From the NCBI GenBank assembly GCA_947683425.1, contig CANTUQ010000109.1, positions 650,501 through 714,500 on the forward strand: a stretch of 64,000 bases of DNA. The letters run 5' to 3'. This stretch comes from Excoecaria cochinchinensis. Lineage: Eukaryota; Streptophyta; Magnoliopsida; Malpighiales; Euphorbiaceae. Positions 11,187 through 36,283 of this stretch are shown here, piece by piece (position 1 is the first letter of the stretch; every line of letters starts with the position of its first letter). Below the pieces are notes generated by a model, which saw nothing but the letters and a program-made list of their open reading frames with translations, searched no databases and had not been told where the DNA came from. The translations under genes were made by a program, and so were the position numbers.

Positions 11187-12744
11187 AAGTGAGGTAGTCC
11201 ATCTATGCATGACTTGAATACCCAAAAGAGCCTTTGAAATTGCTTGCAATGAGTTTTTATCATATCTTCAATAATAAAGTCAAAAATAGTTTCAGGATTG
11301 TATATCTCCATAGCTTTAAGGTATATAGGCAACTTTCCATATGAAGCCTCGTAATTATTGAATATCTCATCTAACGCCTTAGTCTTTACATACCAGGCCT
11401 TACTATAGGTTATCTCATAATTGAAATGATTCTTGATATTAGCGATTATAACGCTAACTCTGAGATCAGGAGCAACAATAACCATTTCTAATATGCAATC
11501 ACAAATTATTTGCGAATCTAATTGTCTGTGGTGTTGGGATATTAGAGATTCATTATAGTTATGAGGTTCCTTATACACACTGATGATCCAATAAGAAGAT
11601 GTCTTTTTCTTGATTGCTTGCAATCTCCATGGATAGCTTATATCGGTACGCGTGCAGCAGACCACCTAATACTATGGGGTTTGACTCTACAATTTTATAT
11701 GAACCATTATTCTGAATTGAAAATTTCTTCGCACAGGCCTTGACTTCATCCTTTAATGTAAAGGCCAATCCTTCGCATAACTTAGAAGCACCGTCCCATC
11801 TTGTCATTGGCAAATCATTATATATGTTAATCTTAGCTTCAGCAAAATGAATAGATCTATGGTGCATAAATGCAAAGTGAAATTGTGGAATATTGTACTA
11901 TCCACTGGGTCGATCTTTAACCTCATTCATGTGTAGATTCTAAAGGCTTTCTGTCATATTGATTGAACTACATGGAACAAAGTGATCATCTCTTCCAAAA
12001 ACATTTTCTGGGTTAGCATCATTCAAGTTTATTTCTCCACTATCATCATCATCATCTGGGTCACAATTTGGAGAATTATATCCATTATTCGCAATATTAT
12101 CATCATCTTTATATGTATCATCACCTGCAACATCTGCACATTCAAAAGAACACGAGGCAAAATTCATTTCATTTGGGCACCTAAACTCTCTTATGGGACT
12201 TGCATCTATTGTTTTCATTTCATCAATATTTTCACATTGTGTTGGAGCCTCAAACTGCGTACCAAAATCGGACTGAGTGACTCTTGGATAATATAAATTA
12301 TCACCAAATACGTTTCTTTCATCCGCAGTTGGTATAAACTCTCTTTCCCCAGCATTAGCCATCTGATTAATACTATTCAAGGCATTTTCTCCATCTTCAA
12401 TTATAATTTGTTCGGCTATAACAATTAGCTTTGCAATGGTGTATCCAGAAAATATATCAAAATTTTTATAAATTTGATCAATGTCATCATTATCGATAAC
12501 ATCCATAGATGCCAACACATTGACCCCGGTTTTAAATTGGACGCTTATATATCACTCTATTAACACTCACAGCTGGAGGTAAATCCAATTTAACTGATAT
12601 TTTATGAATAAGTTCTACAAATGTCGTTGTACTCCTAATCTTCAATCTCCTTGATCTCGCTGAAGGGCTTGAAGTTTTATACTGAAAATCAGAGTTGAAC
12701 CCTAATTGTCTTCCGGTGTGAATTATAAATGTAACTAGGATCAA
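11187..12744 (-). pseudogene. MULE-A: 5' half of a mudrA-type transposase gene
   Basis: The frame starts at ATG 12744 with a PB1-like N-terminus (VTFIIHTGRQ). It continues through MDVIDNDDIDQIYKNFDIF and a long Asp-rich linker, then the Mutator DNA-binding region (LAFTLKDEVKACAKKFSIQ, PWRLQA). It ends at RLFWVFKSCIDGLPH, just before the DDE transposase core. The 3' half is missing: homology to the related MULE at 43964 stops at about 11187, where AATTCCGTCGCAATT and a TAA repeat follow. Stops and frame changes occur near 11890-11945 and 12520. Unit B carries a shorter copy of the same fragment at 39343-39981. Confidence 0.85.
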
Positions 12745-14037
12745 TGTTTTTTTCCTACATTATATGTATACATATCATAAATATTATTGTGATGTTTAGA
12801 CTTAAATAAATTATCAATTCGGATTCGACTAATTTATCTAATAAAAATCAATTTTTCAGATTAATCATTATTTACAAGATAAAGCTGCTTGCTTACAAAT
12901 TATATTTTTTAAAAAAAATTTCAAATTTAGTTGTATATATCCTTCTACTAATCAACTTAAACTCATGCTATTTTTCATAAAAAAAATTATTATTGTCTTA
13001 CGTTTAATATTGATCATTAGATAATCTTCAAAATTATCACCACCTACAAATTAAATAAGATTAATAACAATATAAATTTTGTTTTAAAAAATAAATACTA
13101 AATCACATTAATATTATTGTGATGTTTAGTCTTAAAAAGATAATCAATTTGGACTCGAGTAATTTATCTGTTAAAAATTAAATTTTCATACTGATCATTA
13201 TTTACAAGATAAATAATAATTTTTTTTTTTCATTTTTCACATTCATTTGTATATATGCTATTGCTAATTAACTTAAACTCAAGCTATTTTTCATAAAAAA
13301 AAAGAAAATAATTATGTCTTACATTTAATGTTGAAATCAGATAATTTTCAAATTTATGACCACGTACAAATTAAACTTGCAGATAAGGTTAAAAAAAATA
13401 TATAAATTTTTTTTAATAAAAAAAATATTAATTTATAATAATATTACCTTTAGTTATAATTGGATTGCATAAAAATTAAAATAGTTGAAAATTTTGGAAA
13501 TAAGATGAATGAAAGGAAGTGAAGGAAGAAAGGAAAGGAGGAGGGAATGAAAGAATGAAAGAAAACAAATGAGAGAGGATAAATGAAATGTTCCTAACGT
13601 TTAACAAGGAAATGTTAAAAAAAATAAAAACCGGCACATAATTGTGCCAGGTTTTTAACGCCTCACAATTCTAATTAAGTTTATTGTTATCCCACTATGC
13701 CAATTTTTTTTTTAAAAAATTACACTAAAATTTAAAATACCCATAGGAACAAGGCAATATGTTTTACCAAAATCTAGAATTAAAAAATTATCATTATTTA
13801 TATATGGTTATGGACAATAATTATCTACGTTTGGTGCATCAAAGAATTAATAAATAGACACAATTTTTTTGAAACTAATTTTTCTCTAATTTCCATTTAG
13901 ATAAAAATGTCATTGATATATGGTTATATTTACCTGTATATAGGTGGATGTTACTCAACAATATTGGAGTTTTTTTATGTATTGGAAAATCAATTAGTTA
14001 TATCAATATGTTTCGTACATATAAATATGATCTTATA
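12745..14037. other. AT-rich region upstream of MULE-A, with a CCGGCAC hairpin
   Basis: There is no gene. An imperfect palindrome at about 13628-13656 (AAAACCGGCACA, then TGTGCCAGGTTTT) is the unit-A copy of the perfect one at 41639-41668. Here an inserted A breaks one arm. A purine-rich GGAAGGAAAGGAGGAGGG tract lies near 13520-13550. The region is collinear with 39985-42050 of unit B. Confidence 0.6.
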
Positions 14038-14045
14038 GTATCTTG

Positions 14046-16913
14046 TAGGGGTGTACACGGTTCTGGATCTTCCTGTACCGAACCGAAATACCGAATAAAA
14101 ATATCCAGAACCGAATTGTACCGTTGACTTTTTTTACTAGAACTGAACCGAATTGTACTGTTGACTTTTTTATTAGAACCGAACCGAATTGTACTGGAAC
14201 CGAATCGAGAACCGTATTGAACCGTACCGAACTGTTCTGTACTGAATTGGACCGAAATAACCGATATTTATTAATTATTATATATAATATTAGTAATTTA
14301 TATATAAATATTATTTATAATTTTTATTATATCGTTATTATATAAATTTAACTTCATAATTATTTGTATTTTTGTGAAACTTTTATAATTATTTGTATTA
14401 AATATTTTAATGTATGAAATTAATATAATAAATAGTTAATAAATTAAAATAAATATTTTGATTATTAATAAGATAAATTTAATTATCATATCTATATGAA
14501 TGTGCAATTAAAATAACTGTGTTTAATTTAATTTACATTTAGTGTTACTCAACTACTACATAATTTTTCATTTTGTACAAATATTTATATACACACACAA
14601 ATATAATTATTATATCAATAAAATTTTACTAATTAATGTAATTATACGAGTATATAATCATCTTACCAATTAATTTCAATTACTTTTAATATCACTCAAC
14701 TGGTATTTATCTATTGTAAGTTAATAATTTAATTATATATAATTAATTTTTACTAATTAATATAAGTATATAAGTATATAATCACCTTACTAATTAATTT
14801 CATTTATTCTTAGTATCACTCGATTGATACGCATGTATATTTTTTTGTACAATACCTATATGAATAATTGAGTATATAAATTAATAATATAATTATATGT
14901 AATAATTATTATATATAATGAAATTTACCAATTCAATTCATGTAATTATATAAATATATAATCGCCTTACCCATTAACTTCATTTGTTTTTAGTATCACT
15001 CAACTAATACTTATCTATTTTGGCACAATACATATTTGAGTAATTGAGTTGTAACTTAATAATTTAATTATATATAATTAAATTTTACTAATTCGTATTT
15101 TATTTACTTTTAATGCTACTTTTACATTCACTCTTATAGTTATTAACTATAATATTAATTAATAATCTTTTAACTATTAAGCCAAATTTAGTGAAATTGA
15201 GTATAATAACTGAGTCATTTATGGATGGATTCTAACCATATAATCAACTGAAGATGTATATATAATTACCTTATCAATTAATTTCATTTATATTTAGTAT
15301 TACTCAATTAGTAATTATCTATTTTGACACAATATGTATTTGAATAATTGATTTATTTTAATAATGTAATTATATATAACTGAATAATTTATTATATAAT
15401 CATTTTATCAATTAATTTCATTTACTTCTAATGTCACTCGACTAATACTCATCTATTTCTATCACAATACTTATATGAATATGTAAATTAAAAATAAAAT
15501 TATATATAATTATTTATAATAAAATTTTAAATTTTTTTATTTTTAGCGTTACTCAACTAATACTCATCTGTATTTAGCACAATATTTATGTGAGTAATTG
15601 AAAATATATTTTAATAATATAATTATATACAATTATTATATTAATAAAATTTTATTAATTAATATATAATATAATTATATAAGTATATAATTATATTATT
15701 AATTAAATTTTTTTAGAGCAAATTAAGAATAAAATTTGAAAAATTTTAGTAGAAATATTTTTTATTTTAAGTTTTGGAGGGAATCGAAATATTTGGAGGG
15801 AATCTAATGTGGATGAGTTGGGTTTTCAGTATTTGGAGCTAGTTGAACGGGTCAATCGTCATTAATTATTGTTTTTGTTATAACTTTTGCTATAGGTGTC
15901 AATTTGCTTATTATTATATGTTTCCGAAAATCTTAGTCTTCCGTAACAGCTCATTTCGTATCTCAAAAATAACGTTTGAGTTTTCGTTTTTCAATTTGAA
16001 GTTTTAGGTGTATTATTGTAATTTTTTATTTTTTTCATATAAATTGTTTGTTACCTGAGTTTGGAGGAGACTTTTCAACTTCAAATAAAATTCTTTCATT
16101 TTGAGGTATTTTTGCGGTGTCAGAATCCGACCGGTTTTATATATATATATATATAAGAAAATAAATTAAAAAAAAACCTAAATTGTGCCTGCCTCTTTCT
16201 TTTATATCTCAAAATCTTGTCAAACCCCACAATTTTTCCTATCTTTTCCGTCGGTTTTAGTTTATACTTGCATTTCCTTCTTTTCGTTACTGCCACTGTT
16301 ATTTCCGCGGCTATATCTAAAAGTAAGGATAAGTTACACACAACTTTTGGTTCTATGGTATTCGTTAATACTAAATAGTATGTTATTAGTTAGTTAAAAA
16401 TTTGATCAATAGACTTGTACATAAACTTTAATTAGGATGATCATTAGGAATGAATTACTAATTAATTTTATTAAATGTTAGTATTTTAGGAATTTATTGA
16501 AGTAATTTATCTCGAATTTAAAATTTCATCTAGAGTTACTATTGTTAAAATATGTTTTTCTTTTTTCAAAAAGGAGAGGGATAAATTGAAATATTTTCTT
16601 AAAATTGAATGCAAAATTGTATGTAATTGTTGAGATATTTTAATTATATTTGTATTTATTATTGTGTATATTTATATTGTAAATTTTTAAAAATATTGAA
16701 TTATCCGAAATACCGTATTGTATTGTCTTGTTTTGTTTTGTACCGAAAGAACCGAATAACCGAACTGAACTGTACTGAAAATTATAAGAACCGTATTGAA
16801 CTGTACCGAAGTTAATAAGAACCGAACTGTACCGAAATTTATAAGAACCGAAATTTCAATACAATACGGAGATTTGTAAATAACCGAATTGGACCGAACT
16901 GTGTACACCCCTA
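14046..16913. mobile_element. Non-autonomous hAT-type element
   Basis: The left end TAGGGGTGTACACGGTTC and the inverse right end (TAGGGGTGTACACAGTTC on the other strand) differ at one base. The flanks carry the 8-bp duplication GTATCTTG (14038-14045 and 16914-16921), as hAT transposases make. Unit B holds the empty site at about 42050 with a single GTATCTTG, so the insertion followed the duplication of the region or excised cleanly in unit B. The ends are rich in AACCGAAC-type subterminal motifs. No transposase frame is present, so it is non-autonomous. Confidence 0.95.
14540..15620. repeat. Degenerate tandem repeats inside the hAT element
   Basis: At least seven diverged copies of a unit containing TCACTCAACTAATACTCATC and a GCACAATAnTTATnTGAnTAATTGA block recur at about 14545, 14693, 14816, 14996, 15301, 15435 and 15551, roughly every 120-300 bp. 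It is an internal repeat array of the non-autonomous element and does not code. Confidence 0.65.
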
Positions 16914-17221
16914 GTATCTTGCCAATTGTTTGGAGAACTTTCTGTTTTTTTTGGCAATTAATTGAACTTAGTACGAAATCTTGAAAACATAGAAGAAAAT
17001 GCTGAGTTTATTGCACAACATCAACAAATTCTCTTTTGTTTTCGTAATATATTTTTGGGCGGAGGAGAGTGGCTTTCCAACCCTAATCAATTGAAAGAGT
17101 AGCACTCTGTATCGTATAAACTACAAGTAATTCATATCAACAAATTTCTTTCTGATTTTTCCATCAAAACTCCTTATTAATTATCTACTCTTCGTCACTT
17201 CCCTCCCATTAATCATTCTAA

Positions 17222-17610
17222 ATGTCTCTTTATCTTTCAATTTTCAAGCAGTGGATTATAGATCCCATCTAAAACTCCATTGTTGTCCCCATTTTGAACC
17301 AGTTACTACACATTCCATCCAAACTTTAATTCTTCTCCCCATTATACTTCCCATTTTCAACCACTTTACTACAAATCCCATTAAAACTTTACTTCTTCTC
17401 CCCATTTTGATTCTGTGGATTATACATCCTCTCCAAGACTACATAATTCTCCCCATTTTGAACCACTTGACTACATATAGCATCCAAAACCACATAATTC
17501 TCCCCATTTTGAACCAGTTACCTACAGATCCCATCAAAAAAATTCTTGTAAATTTTGAAAACTTATCTTTTTATCTCTTATTAAAATTAATTATGAAAAA
17601 AAAAATTAAA
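17222..17610 (+). pseudogene. NLR head fragment A with minisatellite
   Basis: The ATG at 17222 opens MSLYLSIFKQW, near-identical to the start of NLR1 (MSVYLSIFKQW at 21140), but the frame stops after DPI. Downstream lie about five degenerate copies of a roughly 50-bp unit (CCCCATTTTGAACCAGTTG..ACAGATCCCATC), which in another frame would read as ILPILNHLTT-type repeats. No CC or NB-ARC region follows. A splice-like acceptor and a LOG exon come next. It is a truncated resistance-gene head, matched in unit B at 42359. Confidence 0.75.
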
Positions 17611-17614
17611 ACAG

Positions 17615-17758
17615 GTAGGGCTTCTAAATGTTGATGGATATTATGATAGCTTGCTTGGATTGTTTGATAAGGGTGTAGAAGAGGGGTTCATAAAACCTTG
17701 TCCTAGGAATATTGTCATCTCTGCAAATAATGATCCAGATTTAATCCCAAGAATGGAG
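17615..17758 (+). pseudogene. LOG (cytokinin riboside 5'-monophosphate phosphoribohydrolase) exon A
   Basis: A 48-codon exon bounded by a CAG acceptor and a GT donor encodes VGLLNVDGYYDSLLGLFDKG, then VEEGFIKPCPRNIVIS. This is the conserved C-terminal region of plant LOG proteins, which release active cytokinin from its nucleotide. The upstream LOG exons with the PGGYGTxEE nucleotide motif are absent. It sits 3' of an NLR head fragment, so it is a captured or translocated exon. Expression from the NLR-type 5' end is possible but unproven. Confidence 0.85.
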
Positions 17759-17854
17759 GTATATTTTTATTTTAGTTTTATTTGGTTTGAATTTTTCTTT
17801 TTCCTTTCTTTCTTTTTTTAAGAAAAAAAATCTCTTTTAGATAAGGTTGAATTT

Positions 17855-19024
17855 AGGATGAGCATGTTTCGGTTTTAAAATTTGATTGGTTTATTTTGAT
17901 TATTTGAATAATCAGTTCAATTTTTTTTTTGAATGCAAATTAAACTTTCATTAATATAATAAAAAATACATCTGAACAGTACAAATAAACTTATAAAAGT
18001 TAAAAGTAAATAACATGTATGAAATAAATGAAGTTGCTGCATTATATCATTGAACTTCTTTTACTAAAACAGTGGATAATGGTAACATGCGGTTCGCAAT
18101 CTGAATTTTAGCGGGAAACTCCATCCATCTGTTGTTCAAAGGAAAACTTCCATAAAATAAGACAACTAAACTTGCATAACGGAAGACAACCAAACTTTCA
18201 TAAACGAAGACAACAACTTCCAAATTTGGATAACAAACTTCCATTATAAAAATTTAAAGTGCATTCAATTTTAATTAAAAAGAAATAGATCTAAACAAAA
18301 ATTTTAGATTTGATAAAAAATCAAAACTCGAAAACAAAAACACAGAAAGTTTCAGATCTGAGGTTATAGAAACAAAAAATACAAGAAAATTTAAAAACAA
18401 ATAAAAACTAACTCAGATTTATACAGATCTGTGTTTATTGAAACCAAAAATACAAAAACAAAACACAAAAAGTTTCAGATCTGACACGATAATCCAAAAA
18501 CGAAAGAAAAACACAAAAAATTTTAAATTTGAATTTATTGAACCAAATAATACAACTAAAGACACAAAAAAAATCTAAAAATAAACAAAAAAGTAACGAA
18601 TAAAATTAAAAATTTAGATCTGTACTGATCTGACAATTATTATAGAAAAAAGTAAGATAAAAAAAAGAGAGGTGAGGGGCTGCCGCCTGAAAATGAAGTG
18701 ACGGCAGCCCCAAAATTAGGTTAAGAAATTGGTGGCTATAGAACTCAGAGAGAGAGAGATAGGTTTCTGCAAAATCAATAATCGGTTCAATTTTAGTTAA
18801 TAAAATATGTGTAATTTTAGTTATCGATTTTATTAATAATTGAAAAATCCAAAAAATTGAAACTCTTAAAACAATGTTTTTTTTTATCTAATAAAATTTT
18901 TCAAATTGTTAATAGATCAGTTTCAATTAGTAATTTAAAAAATTTTGGTTATTTTATTTACTAAATTTTAATTTTTAGTTATTTTGGTTCGATTGTAATA
19001 GAAAACCGATCAATGCCCACCCAT
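17855..19024. mobile_element. Probable hAT-like remnant
   Basis: The left end TAGGATGAGCATG..TTCGGTTTT and the inverse of the right end (TATGGGTGGGCATTGATCGG) are similar, in the manner of hAT termini with CGGTTTT subterminal motifs. No clean 8-bp duplication was found. It contains a GGGGCTGCCG/CGGCAGCCCC stem (about 18678-18711) and no protein. In unit B a deletion joins the LOG exon directly to the right end of this element. Confidence 0.4.
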
Positions 19025-19186
19025 AGAAATGATTTGATGCATGCATATCAGTACACATGTGTGCAAAACTGAGAAAATGTAAAAAATTTAGTACCTGTTC
19101 ACTTACATAAAACATCTCTAGTTTTTCAGAAAAATTTTTCACAAAAAGCATAAAACAGAGATCATATTTATTTTAGTCAATTTTCT

Positions 19187-19256
19187 ATTTTAGAAAATTG
19201 GAAAATCTATTTTCTATTTTAGAAAATAGAAAATAGATTTTCCAATTTTCTAAAAT
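19187..19256. repeat. Perfect 34-bp inverted repeat with 2-nt spacer
   Basis: The left arm 19187-19220 is exactly complementary to the right arm 19223-19256, separated only by AG. The arms begin ATTTTAGAAAATTGG. It would form a near-uninterrupted cruciform. It lies near the left end of the microsatellite-bearing insertion. Confidence 0.95.
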
Positions 19257-19310
19257 AAAGAAAACATTGGAGAACTAATAAAAGATATTTTCTAAATTTT
19301 TTAAATTATT

Positions 19311-19597
19311 TTAATACATATATACATATGTGTATATGTATTTACACACATATACATATACATGTATGTGCATACATACATATGTATATGTATATGTATG
19401 CATAGACATGTATGTATGTACTTATATACATACATACATAGATAAATATACATATATGTATATATGTACTTATATACGTACATACATACATATACATAAA
19501 TATATGTATGTATTTATATACATATGTATATACATACATATACATGTATGTACAAATATACATATACATATATATGTATGTACATACATACATATAT

Positions 19598-19632
<35 letters not shown>

Positions 19633-19638
19633 TATATA

Positions 19639-19689
<51 letters not shown>

Positions 19690-19825
19690 GCATGTATGTA
19701 CATATACATGCACATAAACATACTTATACATATATATGTATATATATACATGTGTATGTATGTATGTGTGTGTATGTGTATACATATATATGTATGTATA
19801 TGCATCTACATATGCATGCACATGC

Positions 19826-19856
<31 letters not shown>

Positions 19857-20035
19857 TATATAGAATATAAATACTCTAATATACAATTTATTGGTATGTA
19901 TGTATATATGCATATGCATTTATATGTATGTATGTATATACATACACATATGTATAGAAAATAATTACTCTAATTATCCATTTATTGATATGCATATGTA
20001 TATTTATACGTACATACATATATATATATACAGAA
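19311..20035. repeat. Compound TA/CATA/TGTA microsatellite
   Basis: A long run of TATACATACATA-type simple sequence includes a pure (TA)n core near 19627-19680 and a short (CA)n tract near 19839-19856. Apparent Tyr/Ile/His/Met frames on both strands are artefacts of the repeat. Confidence 0.95.
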
Positions 20036-20168
20036 AATAATTATTCTAATTTTTCATTTGTTGATAAATAAACGCGTTTTTTAAATTTTTACAGAAAAAA
20101 ATATTTTAATTTTCTAAGAAAATAGAACACAGAAAATAAAAAATTATTTTCTGTAAGTAAACGCACTC

Positions 20169-21139
20169 ATATAGTTTTTATTGAAACGGCCCGGTACACA
20201 TGTATGCACCCGTCCATGTGTATGTACCCATGCACGTGCACGTACCAAATGAATACTCTTTTAGATGAAAAAAGATGACTCACTCAAATAGTATAAGAAA
20301 TTTGATAAAACGGAAGAATCCCAAAGGCCATATATGTCAAGTTTTGAATAGTATTATGTATGTATATTCTGTCATATTTAATATGTAAATTGAGTTATAA
20401 TTGTTGAATACGAAATTTAGTCCATAGGCCAATGCGTTGGATACATGCAGCGAGTAAAAAACTAAGATCCACCTGCTGTGTCTGTAAGCCAAACTGTTGT
20501 GTTAAAATATTAGGATTGAATTGATTAAAAAAAAATAATAATACATAAAACGGCAACCTTAATTGCCTTTAGTTGCTGTTTTCTGTCAGGCTACATTGAT
20601 AAATAGCTTTAAAAAACGACAATTTAGGTTGTTTGAATGAAAAATTTGCATTTTCTGAGTGAATTTCGTAATGATAGAAAATAGTGTACTGATAAAAAAT
20701 AGTAATTTAGCCATTGTTTGACATTTTTGTCTTATTAAAATTATATGAAAACCTCAGCTGCATTTTCATCAACCTCCGCTCCATTTCATTTGACATTTTA
20801 AATTTTCATGTATTAATTATTTTATTCATTAGTTGAGCTTATAAAAGATAATTTAAAAAGATAAAAATTGAGAAAAACAAGGAGATGCACGTTAGCCTTC
20901 TAGATTGGTTATTAGTCTATTACCCGTTAGCAATGAAACACAGCTGTCTCTTTATTATTGTATAATATCAGATGAAAGGGCAAAAACAAAAGAACAAAAA
21001 ACACACATCCAATTAAACTCCTCAGAGATTGGATTATAATTAAACTCATCTGTGTAATCTCTTCCATTTCTTTCTGATTTTGCCATCAAACTCCTTAATT
21101 ATCTACTCTTCATCACTTTACTCCCATCAATCTTTCTAC
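20169..21139. other. NLR1 upstream region
   Basis: There is no gene. From about 20700 (ATTGTTTGACATTTTTGTC, then CCTCAGCTGCATTTTCATCAACC) the sequence matches the region upstream of NLR2 from about 48370, so it is a conserved promoter or 5' leader block of the two paralogues. I cannot fix a TATA box. In unit B a small internal duplication repeats the CATTTTCATCAACCTC segment. Confidence 0.5.
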
Positions 21140-34476
<13,337 letters not shown>

Positions 34477-34600
34477 AGCAGCTAATTTAGAAGAAAAAGA
34501 TGAAGAAGCTTATGTAAAACAAAGAGATGAAATAGAAGCAGAAGAAAAAAAAAAACGAAGAAAACGAGATTCAATAAGGTTAAAAACAAAAGGGTGAAAT
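34477..34600 (+). other. Frameshifted basic continuation of the NLR1 tail
   Basis: Just 3' of the stop, the +1 frame (open from before the stop to TGA 34595-34597) continues the charged tail with EEKDEEAYVKQRDEIEAEEK and ends in a cluster KKKRRKR that looks like a nuclear localisation signal. A single extra A in the A-runs at 34453-34471 would account for the switch. It is not part of the current reading frame. Confidence 0.5.
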
Positions 34601-34634
34601 TCCATGTGATTAGTAACAGAGATTACATTTTCCA

Positions 34635-34640
34635 AATAAA
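34635..34640 (+). terminator. Candidate NLR1 polyadenylation signal
   Basis: AATAAA lies 159 bp after the NLR1 stop, in AT-rich sequence, with T-rich DNA downstream. It is consistent with a 3' end before the convergent subtilase pseudogene. Confidence 0.45.
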
Positions 34641-35651
34641 GTTTGATGGCAACAGTACCTTCCCTTGATTATGTTATAGAAAGCGTTTTCATCTGTAAAT
34701 GTTAGCAAACTACTGGGCACCCAGAAGACTATTCAAATTTTTATTTTGTCCAAATATGGACTAATGATAAGCTTAATATTCAAGTTTAACATTCTCTTGA
34801 ATATGAAAACAAAAAATCAAATATAACAGCTAATATTTAACAATATTTTAAAAAAAACACAATCACCTTCGGGATTCTGGATCACCTTCAGGACAAGTGC
34901 TATTATCTCCATAAACACTTTTGACAATATCTTTGTCGTTTCCTTTAATGTTGCAAAGGAATTTGATGTAGTCTGCTTTATGTGCATCATACACAAGCCC
35001 TGGATCTACAGCTTTTAAAGGATTTATGTGTCCCGATCCATATGCAAATTTAGGTTCCGTATTCCTACTAGCATTCATAGGAGAAGCTACAAAGGCATAA
35101 AGTAGTTAGATAATTTAGAAACACAAACTAATAACTTAATATGAAGCAAATGGCTATTAAACTTCATACTTGAATCTAATATTAAATTTAGAAGAGTGGC
35201 ATGGGGGCAAGCTATAGATGGTCCACATAATATGTTGAATTTCGTTAGCCGCATTGCTTGAGGGTTAGGTCTAGGTGGAATATTAGAAGGAAATGCTTCC
35301 AATATATCTACGCCTGGCGCACTTGAATCTGATTGCATTATATCTTAGCAACGCATCAGATATTGCAATCAAATTAAACTTATGAAATAGTTAACGATAT
35401 ATATGCACCTTCAAAATACCTAAAGCAATCGTATCCTTGATTGCTTCACTTTTTAATATGTTTCCTAAAGGATTTCTAACAAAAAAGAAAATGGAAGGTT
35501 AGTTTTGATTATTTCAAAACAAATACAAAGAACCATATCAATTAGTGGCAACTTGTATCAAACCATACCGAGAGGAATTCATGTAGGACTCTATAGAAGC
35601 ATAACTGTTAGGATTTAAAAATATAGCCGGTAATGGAACCATAAAAGAAAC

Positions 35652-36245
35652 TGTAGTGCCCCTCCCCGACCGCACAATAGCTTCGCTGCGGCAGTTGGAG
35701 AGCGTCGCCACACACACATAACACATACACATGCAACTGAATTAAAAACGAAATCCAGAATTAACAAATTTCTTTTAAAAGTAGCGGAATACATTTCAAA
35801 ACTCATACGATCAAAACATATCATTAAATCTCAACTTATATTTACATACAACATTCAGTTATTACATCACTTCTTTTTACATGATAATTACATTATATAT
35901 ATTACAAAAGAACCTACACAAAAACAACGTACCCTAGTGCACATTAATACACAATATTCATTTATAACAATCATTCAATATCATCATGTACATGCTTCAT
36001 AATAATGCTCACATATGATATATAAATTATCATTCCTATGCATACATATAACATCATCAACAACCCATAATCTCACATTCTGATATCACATATCATTCTC
36101 ATAATGCATAAAATTCAATATTCATTCCTTACTTTGCCTGCATACTCTTAGAAATGGATAACGAGATATTGCATTAGTAGTCGTAAGTACCATAGATCGC
36201 ATTAGTATTTGTAAATACAACAATTACGCATTAGTACCCGTAGGT

Positions 36246-36283
<38 letters not shown>

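Larger units (their letters stand above)
19091..20168. mobile_element. Microsatellite-bearing insertion with short inverted ends
   Basis: This stretch is absent from the collinear part of unit B (near 42945-42955), which marks it as an insertion. Its left end (CTGTTCACTTACATAAAA) and inverted right end (GCGTTTACTTACAGAAAA) are imperfect inverted repeats. The interior is mostly simple sequence plus a 34-bp-arm palindrome. No transposase and no clear target duplication are seen. The family is undetermined, possibly hAT-like. Confidence 0.6.

Noticed and set aside
11165..11190. CACTTGAAAATTCCGTCGC at the MULE-A break as a CACTA terminus
   Set aside because: It starts CACT and has a CCGTCGC motif, but there is no CACTA end sequence, no partner end and no target duplication.
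19330..19964. Long Tyr/Ile/His/Met-rich reading frames on both strands
   Set aside because: They are translations of the TATACATACATA microsatellite in several frames and strands at once and have no protein character.
21080..21139. Upstream extension of NLR1 (20 codons)
   Set aside because: The extension would begin with TTG, not ATG. The matching positions in the other heads also start at the later ATG.
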